This document shows positions 1 through 8,943 of a DNA stretch of 19,265 nt, in pieces. Each line of letters opens with the position of its first letter. Position 1 is the first letter of the stretch. Made by a program: the position numbers and the translations under genes. This DNA is from VRUE01 sp035556755 (GTDB lineage: Bacteria; Actinomycetota; Thermoleophilia; Solirubrobacterales; 70-9): the NCBI GenBank assembly GCA_035556755.1, contig DATMEP010000150.1:1-19265 (forward strand). The letters are read 5' to 3'. The notes below the pieces were generated by a model. It made no database searches, was not told the DNA's origin, and was given only the letters and a program-made list of their open reading frames with translations.

Positions 1-1
1 G

Positions 2-214
2 ACCGTGCAGCGCGGCGCGAAGGTGAACTTCCGATGGGTCGGCGGCGAACTCCACCACGTCGTCAAGTCCAAAGGACCGGGCGGGGAGATCAAATCGCCC
101 GCAACCGCGAAACGTGGCGTCAACCTCGCCAAGCGCTTCGAAAAAGCGGGCACGTACCGGTTCGTCTGCACCTTCCACCCGACCGAAATGCGGCTGAAGC
201 TGACCGTCCGCTGA
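2..214 (+). CDS. Cupredoxin / plastocyanin-like copper protein (C-terminal part, cut by window edge)
   Basis: The last 71 codons of a small blue-copper-like protein; the reading frame is open to the left edge, so the true start lies outside the window. The visible part has the type-1 copper ligand pattern: an early His in GGELHHVV and the C-terminal cluster CTFHPTEM (Cys-x2-His-x3-Met). The segment between them (KRFEKAGTYRFVCTFHP) matches the usual cupredoxin pattern in which a 'aGtY.f.C..H..M' strand closes the copper site. Such proteins are normally exported electron carriers or copper binders; the signal peptide would be in the missing part. The GTG at 5 could be read as a start but sits in the middle of the fold, so it is not taken. 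Its stop codon is one base from the stop of the convergent nadC gene. Confidence 0.8.
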   Translation, partial: TVQRGAKVNFRWVGGELHHVVKSKGPGGEIKSPATAKRGVNLAKRFEKAGTYRFVCTFHPTEMRLKLTVR

Positions 215-215
215 C

Positions 216-1064
216 TCAGGCGGGCTCGAGCAGCAGGCTGAAGTCGAGCGACGGCGCCGAGTGGGTGAGCACGCCGACAGAGATGAAGTCGACGCCGGTC
301 TCGGCGACCTCGCGAACGTTCTCCAGCGTCACGCCGCCCGAGGCCTCCAGGTCGGGGCCGCCGCCACCGGTTTCCGTCTCCCGCAGCTTCACCGCCCCGC
401 GCAGAGTCTCGACGTCCATGTTGTCGAGCAGCAGCCGGTCGGCGCCGGTGCCGAGGGCGTAGGCGACCTCGTCGAGGTTGCGACACTCGACCTCGACCGG
501 CAGCTCGGGGTGGACGCTGCGAGCGCCGTGGACCGCCTTGGCGAGGCTGCCCGCCAGCGCGATGTGGTTCTCCTTGATCAGGATCGCGTCGTAGAGGCCC
601 ATGCGGTGGTTGCGGCCCCCGGCGGCGGCGACCGCCGCCTTCTCCAGTTCGCGCAGGCCCGGGGTGGTCTTGCGCGTGTCGAGGATGCGGGCGCCGGTTC
701 CGGCCACCGCCTCGACGAACCGCGCCGTCAGCGTCGCCACGCCCGAAAGGTGGCCGAGGAAGTTGAGTCCCGTGCGCTCCGCCGCCAGCAGCGCGCGGGC
801 GGGCCCGACCGCGAGCGCCACCTCGGCCGGCACCGCCTCACGCCACTGACCCTCGACGAGGAGGTTGTCGACGTCCTCTGCCCCGCACTGCCGCATCGCC
901 TCGGCAAAGGCGGCGAGGCCGAAGACGACCCCGGGCTGCTTCTGGACGATCCGCGCCCGCGCCCGGACCCCCTCCGGCACGGTCGCCTCCGAAGTCACGT
1001 CGCCAGCTCCGACATCCTCGGCCAAGGCGCGGGCGACGATCTCGCTCAGGGGCGAATCTGGCAT
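216..1064 (-). CDS. nadC: Nicotinate-nucleotide pyrophosphorylase (carboxylating), quinolinate phosphoribosyltransferase
   Basis: A 282-residue protein of normal family length. It converts quinolinate and PRPP to nicotinate mononucleotide, CO2 and PPi in de novo NAD synthesis in the cytoplasm. Family motifs in order: N-terminal EDVGAGDVTSEATVP, ERTGLNFLGHLSGVAT, the substrate-binding stretch DTRKTTPGLRELEK followed by GGRNHRMGLYDAILIKENH, then VEVECRNLDE, LLLDNMD and EASGGVTLENV of the C-terminal barrel. The ATG start gives the expected short N-terminus (PLSEIVARALAEDVG). nadA and nadB are not in the window; they may lie elsewhere. The gene is divergent from the sigma factor gene, with only 55 bp between the two starts, and convergent with the cupredoxin gene (TGA-C-TCA, stops one base apart). 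Confidence 0.97.
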   Translation of the reverse strand: MPDSPLSEIVARALAEDVGAGDVTSEATVPEGVRARARIVQKQPGVVFGLAAFAEAMRQCGAEDVDNLLVEGQWREAVPAEVALAVGPARALLAAERTGLNFLGHLSGVATLTARFVEAVAGTGARILDTRKTTPGLRELEKAAVAAAGGRNHRMGLYDAILIKENHIALAGSLAKAVHGARSVHPELPVEVECRNLDEVAYALGTGADRLLLDNMDVETLRGAVKLRETETGGGGPDLEASGGVTLENVREVAETGVDFISVGVLTHSAPSLDFSLLLEPA

Positions 1065-1119
1065 CGGCGCAGCCTAGTCAACCTCACGTCGGCCGCCGCC
1101 GGGGCGTTTAATCAGTGAC

Positions 1120-1581
1120 TTGACCGCACTGCCTCCATTCCAGGCCCTGCTCGACGAGCATGCCGTCGTCGTGATGGCGGTGCTGCGCGGGGCGGTCGGT
1201 CGCACCGATGCCGACGACTGCTTCCAGGAGACGTTTCTGGCGGCCCTGCGCGCCTACCCGAAGCTGGAGGACGCGAGCAACCTGCGCGGCTGGCTGCTGA
1301 CGATCGCCCACCGCAAGGCGATCGACCACCACCGCGCCAACGGCCGGCGGCCGCTGCCGGTGGCGGAGCCAGCCGAGACCCCGGTGCTCGACCCCGAGCC
1401 CGACGCGGGCATCTGGACAGCGGTCGGGGCGTTGCCACCGAAACAACGTGCTGCGGTGGCGCTGCGCTACGGCTCCGATCTCCCCCACGCCGAGATCGCG
1501 GCCGCCCTCGGCTGCTCACCCGAGGCGGCGCGGCGCAGCCTGCACGAGGGACTGAAGCGACTGAGAAAGGAGCTGGCATGA
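1120..1581 (+). CDS. ECF-type RNA polymerase sigma factor
   Basis: A 153-residue sigma-70 family protein with only regions 2 and 4, as in extracytoplasmic-function sigma factors. Region 2 spans about residues 9-75 (DADDCFQETFLAALRAYP, then NLRGWLLTIAHRKAIDHHR). Region 4 is at about 97-150 (ALPPKQRAAVALRYG, HAEIAAALGCSPEAARRSLH, KRLRKEL). The start is a TTG; no ATG or GTG gives a full N-terminus. A TTTAAT hexamer at 1107-1112 lies just upstream, so a leaderless transcript is possible, but this is weak. The stop overlaps the ogt start in ATGA (1578-1581), so the two are translationally coupled. No anti-sigma factor gene is next to it; the alkyltransferase takes the place where one would be expected. 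A link to alkylation damage is inferred from this pairing only. Confidence 0.9.
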   Translation: MTALPPFQALLDEHAVVVMAVLRGAVGRTDADDCFQETFLAALRAYPKLEDASNLRGWLLTIAHRKAIDHHRANGRRPLPVAEPAETPVLDPEPDAGIWTAVGALPPKQRAAVALRYGSDLPHAEIAAALGCSPEAARRSLHEGLKRLRKELA

Positions 1582-2132
1582 AGACCGAGCTGCGACACCT
1601 CGCCGAGCGCGCCTCCACCGAGGGCCTGCTCGACGTCGCCTACACGAGGACCGACTCGCCCTTCGGCCAGCTGCTGCTGGCGAGCACGCCCCGCGGGGTG
1701 GTGCGCATCGGGCTGCCGAGCCAGGACTACGACGAGCTGCTGGACGATCTCGCGACCCGGGTTTCCCCCCGCGTGCTGGAGGCGCCGGCCCGGCTCGACG
1801 AGGCTCGGCGCGAGCTCGATCTCTACTTCGCGGGAAAGCTCACCGAGTTCGACCTGCCGCTCGACTGGCAGCTGAGCAAGGACTTCCGCCGCAGGGTGCT
1901 GCGAGCGATCGACCGCATTCCCTACGGTCAGACCCGCAGCTACACCGAGATGGCGCGCAGTGCCGGCAACGAGCGGGCGATCCGGGCCGCCGGCACCGCG
2001 TGTGGCTCCAACCCGATCCCGATCGTCGTCCCCTGCCACCGCGTGCTTCGCAGCGGCGGTGCGCTGGGTGGCTACGGCGGCGGCCTGCCGATGAAGCGGG
2101 GGCTGCTCGAGCTTGAGGGAATCCTGAGTTAA
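1578..2132 (+). CDS. ogt: Methylated-DNA--[protein]-cysteine S-methyltransferase (O6-alkylguanine-DNA alkyltransferase)
   Basis: A 184-residue suicide DNA-repair protein that moves alkyl groups from O6-alkylguanine to its own cysteine. The active-site signature IVVPCHRV is at about residues 149-156 (Cys153). It is preceded by the DNA-binding helix-turn-helix region (IPYGQTRSYTEMARSAGNERAIRAAGTACGSNPIP) and followed by GALGGYGGG..KRGLLELEG, all typical. An RNase-H-like N-terminal domain covers about 20-100. The first 18 residues (MKTELRHLAERASTEGLL) are an extra helical segment not found in E. coli Ogt. The start is fixed by the ATGA overlap with the sigma factor gene and an upstream AAAGGAG at 1566-1572. 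No AdaA-type Zn/Cys domain or AraC domain is present, so self-methylation cannot switch transcription as in E. coli Ada; the coupled sigma factor may be the regulator instead (inference). Confidence 0.95.
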   Translation: MKTELRHLAERASTEGLLDVAYTRTDSPFGQLLLASTPRGVVRIGLPSQDYDELLDDLATRVSPRVLEAPARLDEARRELDLYFAGKLTEFDLPLDWQLSKDFRRRVLRAIDRIPYGQTRSYTEMARSAGNERAIRAAGTACGSNPIPIVVPCHRVLRSGGALGGYGGGLPMKRGLLELEGILS

Positions 2133-2166
2133 AGGAGTCGTGGCTCCCGGCCGATGCCTGGGAGCC

Positions 2167-2715
2167 ATGCCGCTCAAAATCGCCCTCCCGCTTGCCTGCG
2201 TCGCCCTGCTCTGCGGCACCGCGACGGCCGGCGCCGCCGTTGCCGAGCCACCGCTGGACGAATTGCCGACCATCGAGCTCGAAGAGATTGCGGAGGAAGA
2301 GCTCGGCGAAGAAGAATGCGAAGAAGTCGAAGAGGGCCTCGAAGAATGCGAAGAAGAAGTGGACGAGGGTGAGGCCCCCGGCTCGCAATCGTCCGAGGAA
2401 TGCCTGTTGCGCAGCGCAAGCGCCCGTATCGTCTCCTACGCTGAGAAGAACCAGCTGAAGCTGACGATCGGCTACACCGCCTACGAATCGGCGGACGCCA
2501 CGATTACGTTCCGTAAGGGCTCGCTGAATCTCGGATCCACCCGGCGTCACCTCGGCAAGAGCGGCGTAATCCGCCTCACCAAGGGCCTGAGCATGTCTCA
2601 GTCCGAGAAGCTCGATCCCGGCGATCGCATCTCGGTGCAACTGCAGGTTGTCGGGGCACCGAAGAACTGCAATCGGGCCGGGCACCTCTCCCCACGGCTT
2701 GTTCTTTCTTCCTAG
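2167..2715 (+). CDS. Secreted protein of unknown function with Glu/Cys-rich repeat segment
   Basis: About 182 residues from the ATG at 2167. This start places a clean Sec signal peptide at the N-terminus (PLKIALPLACVALLCGTATAGAA, cleavage probably after an Ala). A GTG at 2140 would add nine residues, but the AAAGGAG at 2131-2137 is only 2 bases from it; both starts remain possible. Residues about 35-70 are extremely acidic, with two EECEE-type units ten codons apart, and use GAA rather than the GAG favoured nearby. The C-terminal 110 residues look like a beta-rich domain (SARIVSYAEKNQLKLTIGY, ATITFRKGSLNLGSTRRHL, GVIRLTKGLSMSQSEKLDPG, DRISVQLQVV) of the kind seen in secreted proteins of Thermoleophilia; no function is known to me. 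It follows ogt by 34 bp, and its TAG overlaps the TAG of the convergent esterase gene in a shared CTAG. Confidence 0.75.
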   Translation: MPLKIALPLACVALLCGTATAGAAVAEPPLDELPTIELEEIAEEELGEEECEEVEEGLEECEEEVDEGEAPGSQSSEECLLRSASARIVSYAEKNQLKLTIGYTAYESADATITFRKGSLNLGSTRRHLGKSGVIRLTKGLSMSQSEKLDPGDRISVQLQVVGAPKNCNRAGHLSPRLVLSS

Positions 2716-3350
2716 ATAGTCGCCCCCAGCCACTCGGTCGCCGCGGACAGGTGCGCGGGGTCGATCTGGTGCCCGAACTCGGACTCGTGGTACTCGACCT
2801 CAAGGCCACCCGCCTCGAGCAGCTCTTTGGCCCGTCTCGCGAAGCCGATCTCCATGATCGGATCGTGACGGCCGTGGGCGATGAAGGCGCGAGTCTCCTG
2901 GCGGTCCTCGCAGTGGGGCTCCCAGTCCTCGACGACCGGGACGAAGCCACTGAAGGCGAGCACGCCGGCGACCGGCGGGCGGTCGGCTCCCAGCGCCATC
3001 GCGTAGCTCATCACAGCCCCCATCGAGAAGCCGCCGAGGGCCGTGTGCGACGGTTCGACCCCGGTCTCCTCCCAGAGCTGGTCGTGCAGCTCCGCCAGAG
3101 CGGCCCGGGCGGCATTGAAGGTGTCGTGGTCTGGATGGCCGACGCGAGGGACCAGGTACCAGTGATAGCCGGGCGAACCCTGGAGCTGCAGGGGCGCCCG
3201 CGGCGTGACGACCCGAAGTCTCCGCCCCGGGTCGAGCGCGTCGGCCAAACCAAGCAGGTCGGCCTCGTCGGTGCCGCGCCCGTGGTGCAGGACCAGCAGC
3301 CCCTCCGGCTCCCACGCGGCCGGGCGCTCGAGGTACGTCAGCGACTCCAC
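2712..3350 (-). CDS. Phospholipase/carboxylesterase family alpha/beta hydrolase
   Basis: A 212-residue single-domain hydrolase of the YpfH/carboxylesterase-2 type. The catalytic triad is visible: nucleophile Ser109 in GGFSMGAVMS, Asp163 in HGRHDPIM and His194 in SEFGHQI. The oxyanion-hole region LVLHHGRGTDEADLLGLADAL is also typical. The length matches the family (about 200-220). There is no signal peptide, so it is probably cytoplasmic; the true ester substrate cannot be read from sequence. The start is a GTG at 3348-3350, giving ESLTYLERPAAW before the first strand; the Shine-Dalgarno is weak. It lies 79 bp downstream of the prfB stop on the same strand and may be read through from that operon. 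A 6-bp GC hairpin (AGCCGC/GCGGCT, 3401-3415) lies in the gap without a T-run. Confidence 0.9.
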   Translation of the reverse strand: MESLTYLERPAAWEPEGLLVLHHGRGTDEADLLGLADALDPGRRLRVVTPRAPLQLQGSPGYHWYLVPRVGHPDHDTFNAARAALAELHDQLWEETGVEPSHTALGGFSMGAVMSYAMALGADRPPVAGVLAFSGFVPVVEDWEPHCEDRQETRAFIAHGRHDPIMEIGFARRAKELLEAGGLEVEYHESEFGHQIDPAHLSAATEWLGATI

Positions 3351-3429
3351 CGGCCGAGCCTAGCGGCGCGGTGGGTCCACTCGCGACTTCGCAGTGAGCG
3401 AGCCGCCGAGCGGCTGTCGGGGCGCCCGG

Positions 3430-4549
3430 CTAGCGCGCCGAGGCGGCGGCGGTCTTGTTGAGGTAGTCGCGGATGAAGTCGTCGATGTCGCCGTCGAGGA
3501 CGCGCTGGGCGTCACCGGCCTCGTGGCCGGTGCGGTGGTCCTTGACCCGCTGGTCGGGGTGCAGGAAGTAGCTGCGGATCTGCGAGCCCCAGGCGACTTC
3601 CTTCACCTCGCCTCGCTCCTTGGCCAGGGTCTCGGCCCGTTTGCGCTCCTCCAGCTCGATCAGCTTCGAACGCAGCAGCTGCATCGCCACCGCCTTGTTC
3701 TGGATCTGCGAGCGCTCGTTCTGGCACTGGACGACGACCCCGGTCGGAACGTGGGTGATCCGCACCGCCGAGTCGGTCTTGTTGACGTGCTGGCCACCGG
3801 CCCCGGAGGCTCTGTAGGTGTCGACACGCAGGTCGGCGTCGTCGATCTCGACCTCGACCCCCTCGTCGACGACCGGGCCGACGTCGACCTGGGCGAAGCT
3901 GGTGTGGCGGCGCGCCGAAGAGTCGAAGGGAGAGATCCGCACCAGGCGATGGACGCCGCGCTCGGCGGCAAAAAGCCCGTAGGCGTTCTCGCCGCGGGCG
4001 ATGAAGGTCGCCGACTTCAGCCCGGCCTCCTCCCCCGGCGAGGCCTCCGCCATCTCGACCACGAAGCCGCGCCGCTCCGCCCAGCGCAGGTACATGCGCA
4101 GAAGGATCTCGGCCCAGTCCTGGGAGTCGGTGCCGCCCGCCCCGGCGTGGACGGAGACGACCGCGTCGCCGGCGTCGTACTCGCCGCTGAACAGGCGTGC
4201 CTCTTCCAGCTCGGCCAGGCGCCGCTCGACCGAACCCAGCTGGGCGGCCAGCTCGGCCGCCATCTCCTCGTCCTCAGCCGCCATCTCGGCCAGCTCGTCG
4301 AGGTCGGCGACGTCCGACTCGAGGTCGCGGAACGTCTTCAGCCTGCGCTGCGCACGGGCGTGCGCAGCGCTGGTGCGGGCGGCGACCTCCTGGTCGTCCC
4401 AGAAGCCGGGCTGGCCCATCTCGGCCTCGAGGCGGTCCGCCTCGTCCTGCAGCGAAGCCGGGTCAAAGATAGTCCGCGAGCAGCTTCAACTGCCCACGGA
4501 TCTCGGCGAGCCGCGCCGGCACCGATTCGGTTGACGCGGTCTCGGCCAT
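3430..4549 (-). CDS. prfB: Peptide chain release factor 2, expressed by programmed +1 ribosomal frameshift
   Basis: RF2 terminates translation at UGA and UAA. The gene has two frames. The first, from ATG at 4549, runs 28 codons (MAETASTESVPARLAE...LLADYL) to an in-frame TGA at 4463-4465. Skipping one base there continues as DPASLQDEADRLEAE into the main frame, giving 372 residues, the usual RF2 length. Full-length landmarks: SPF stop-codon recognition tripeptide (about 206-208, in RISPFDSSARRHTS), which marks RF2 rather than RF1, and the catalytic GGQ (about 251-253, in SGAGGQHVNK). Both fall within one residue of the E. coli positions. A start at the Met at 4419 would lose the first 43 residues. 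The gene starts 10 bp after the SnoaL-like gene, with no clear Shine-Dalgarno, so coupling to the upstream gene is likely. Expression is presumably autoregulated through RF2-limited reading of the UGA. Confidence 0.97.
4462..4468 (-). promoter_or_regulatory. prfB programmed +1 frameshift site (CTTTGAC)
   Basis: On the minus strand the sequence reads TAT CTT TGA C. CTT is codon 28, TGA is the in-frame stop at 4463-4465, and the peptide continues in the +1 frame with GAC (Asp). TATCTTTGAC is the same decamer as in E. coli prfB, and the Tyr-Leu-Asp residues around the shift are those conserved in RF2. The upstream stimulatory Shine-Dalgarno-like element is weak: GCGGAC occupies the place of the AGGGGG found in E. 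coli. Confidence 0.95.
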
Positions 4550-4559
4550 GGGGCGGAGA

Positions 4560-4964
4560 CTACTCGGCCGCGATGCCGTGATCGAAGCCGCCCGCGTGCA
4601 GCGCCGCGGCGCGATCCTCGTAGGGGCGCCAGCTGCGGACCCTGTGTTCGCGCAGCTCGAATAGCCACGCCATCTCGTCCTCGCCCGCCGGCGACCCGTC
4701 CTCGTCCCAGACCCAGACCCGCCTGATCAGCGCCACCGCGGACCCGCCGCCGCTCTCGGTCCCGTCCTCGTAGAGGTGCTCCAGCTCGATCGTCTGCTGC
4801 ACCCCGCCGGGAGGACGGGTTGCCCAGAGCCGGGCTGCGTCCCTGCCCTTACGCAGCCCCCTCATCGAGTGCAGCTCGACCTCGGGGTCCAGCACCGCGA
4901 CGAAGCCGTCCAGGTCCCTCTCGTTGAAGGCGCGGATGAACTCGCGAACGGGATCGTGGATCAA
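4560..4964 (-). CDS. SnoaL-like / NTF2-fold protein of unknown function
   Basis: A 134-residue protein with the cone-shaped NTF2/SnoaL pattern: an N-terminal helix with PVREFIRAFNERDLDGFVAVLDPEVELHS, a middle segment with the GRDAARLWA helix, and beta strands ending in MAWLFELREHRVRSWRPYEDRAAAL. These domains act as small enzymes (isomerases, hydrolases), ligand binders or partners of sigma factors; nothing in this sequence fixes which. It lies between secA (6 bp gap) and prfB (10 bp gap) on the same strand, so it belongs to that transcript. The start is a TTG at 4962-4964 with no clear Shine-Dalgarno, which suggests translational coupling to secA. Its place inside the otherwise standard secA-prfB pair is unusual. 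Confidence 0.8.
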   Translation of the reverse strand: MIHDPVREFIRAFNERDLDGFVAVLDPEVELHSMRGLRKGRDAARLWATRPPGGVQQTIELEHLYEDGTESGGGSAVALIRRVWVWDEDGSPAGEDEMAWLFELREHRVRSWRPYEDRAAALHAGGFDHGIAAE

Positions 4965-4970
4965 GAGGCG

Positions 4971-7823
<2,853 letters not shown>

Positions 7824-7865
7824 CGTCCAAGGGTAGCGAGGGGGCCGCCAACGCCGGGCCCCGCT

Positions 7866-8222
7866 TTACGACTCCGCGGTCCGCCCCCGCATCCGGTTGA
7901 CCAGCCGGCGGGTCTGGGTGCGCTTGCGCCGCAGCTCGCGATGCTTCTTGACCTGGCGACGGATGTCCTCCGCCAGTTCGTGGATCGTGTGCGACATCTC
8001 GGGGGAGGCCTCCTTGGCGTGCAGCGTCACGCCCTTGACGCGGAGCGTCGCCTCGGCGACCTCGCGGTCGGTGATCGACGGATTTTTCTCCTCGGAGACG
8101 ACCACTTCCAGCGTCGCCAGGTCGGAGACCTGCCTGCCGACCCGTTGGAATCGCTTTCGCACGTGTTCCCGCAGCTCGTCGTCGATCTCGACTCCGTTGC
8201 GTCCGCGCACCTCGATCCGCAT
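7866..8222 (-). CDS. hpf: Ribosome hibernation-promoting factor, short form (HPF/RaiA, S30AE family)
   Basis: A 118-residue protein with the S30AE fold: MRIEVRGRNGVEIDDELREHVRKRFQRVGR (first strand and helix), LATLEVVVSEEKNPS, EVAEATLRVKGVTLHAKEAS, and the second helix MSHTIHELAEDIRRQVKKHREL. It ends in a very basic tail (RRKRTQTRRLVNRMRGRTAES). The family binds the 30S A/P-site region and inactivates ribosomes in stationary phase or stress. The C-terminal dimerisation domain of long HPF (about 190-230 residues in many Gram-positives) is absent. The start is fixed by a strong AAGGAGG at 8228-8234, five bases before the ATG. A much longer same-frame ORF extends upstream but lacks family similarity and overlaps comF. 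The place between comF and secA is conserved in many bacteria. Confidence 0.93.
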   Translation of the reverse strand: MRIEVRGRNGVEIDDELREHVRKRFQRVGRQVSDLATLEVVVSEEKNPSITDREVAEATLRVKGVTLHAKEASPEMSHTIHELAEDIRRQVKKHRELRRKRTQTRRLVNRMRGRTAES

Positions 8223-8263
8223 CTTGGCCTCCTTGGTCGTTCCTAGAGACGATGGTACCCCGG

Positions 8264-8887
8264 TCATAGCCTTCGCGAAAACGTGATGGCGACGATGCGG
8301 ATCGCTCCGGCTGCGCGGAGGGCTCTTGCGCAGGACGAAAGCGTGGCGCCGGTTGTGAGGACGTCGTCGATCAAGAGGGCGCTGCGGGGGGCTTTGCCTC
8401 TTGTTCTGATCAGGGGTGGGTGGCCGATGCGCTGGGCGCGGCGCTTGCCCACCTGGCGGCCGCCGCCGCTGCGGGAGAGACAGGCGGAGAGAGGGAGGCC
8501 GGTACGAGTGGCGAGGGCGGAGGCGATCTCCGCCGCCGGGTCGAAGCCGCGGGCCAGGGAACGGAGCCGCGCGGTGGGAACGGGGACGATCTCGCCGCTG
8601 AGCAGGTCGGCGGGCGCCAGCCACTGAATCCGGTCGGCGATCAGCTCTGCGACCGGCAGCAGGCGACGGAACTTCAGTGCGGCCACGAGATCGCGGGCGA
8701 CGGCCTCGTGTGGAGCCGAGGACCAGACTCGGTCCAGCCCCGGCGGCCCGGCGCCACAGAGCGGATCGGCGCCGGCCAGGCGCCGGCCGCAGCGCGTGCA
8801 GACGATCGCCCCCGGGCGGCAGGAGCGGCCACAGGCCGCGCAGAGCGACGGGACCAAACCCTCGGCGAGAACGTGCAGGACCCCCAT
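8264..8887 (-). CDS. comF: ComF family phosphoribosyltransferase-like protein
   Basis: A 207-residue protein with the two ComF/GntX parts. First, an N-terminal zinc finger of two CxxC pairs (Cys16/Cys19 and Cys30/Cys33, in CAACGRSCRPGAIVCTRCG). Second, a type-I phosphoribosyltransferase domain with the PRPP loop ALLIDDVLTTGATLSSC at about 170-186 and the middle motif EIVPVPTARLRSLARGFDPA. In competent bacteria ComF proteins act in the cytoplasm during DNA uptake, but homologues are widespread in bacteria where competence is not shown. No other competence genes are in the window. The ATG start has an AGGA eight bases upstream. The gene lies 41 bp before hpf and 56 bp after the upstream pyrophosphorylase gene; that gap holds a GC-rich hairpin. 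Confidence 0.93.
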   Translation of the reverse strand: MGVLHVLAEGLVPSLCAACGRSCRPGAIVCTRCGRRLAGADPLCGAGPPGLDRVWSSAPHEAVARDLVAALKFRRLLPVAELIADRIQWLAPADLLSGEIVPVPTARLRSLARGFDPAAEIASALATRTGLPLSACLSRSGGGRQVGKRRAQRIGHPPLIRTRGKAPRSALLIDDVLTTGATLSSCARALRAAGAIRIVAITFSRRL

Positions 8888-8907
8888 GGGACGATCCTGC
8901 GGCGGCG

Positions 8908-8928
8908 CGGCGCGCGTGTGGCGCGCCG
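8908..8928. other. GC-rich hairpin between pyrophosphorylase stop and comF start
   Basis: CGGCGCGC (8908-8915) and GCGCGCCG (8921-8928) form a perfect 8-bp stem around a 5-base loop. No T-run follows on either strand, so it is not a standard intrinsic terminator. It could be a processing or attenuation site within the comF leader. A TTGACA hexamer lies on the minus strand just upstream (about 8932-8937) with no good -10 at the right distance. Confidence 0.35.
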
Positions 8929-8943
8929 AATGTCAAAAGTTCG

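Noticed and set aside
3401..3415. Terminator between prfB and the esterase gene
   Set aside because: Only a 6 bp GC stem (AGCCGC/GCGGCT) with a 3-base loop and no T-run; such stems are common by chance at this GC content.
7841..7862. secM-like or attenuator control of secA
   Set aside because: GGGGCC/GGCCCC inverted repeat with a 10-base loop in the hpf-secA gap, but no leader peptide with an arrest motif and no T-run is seen.
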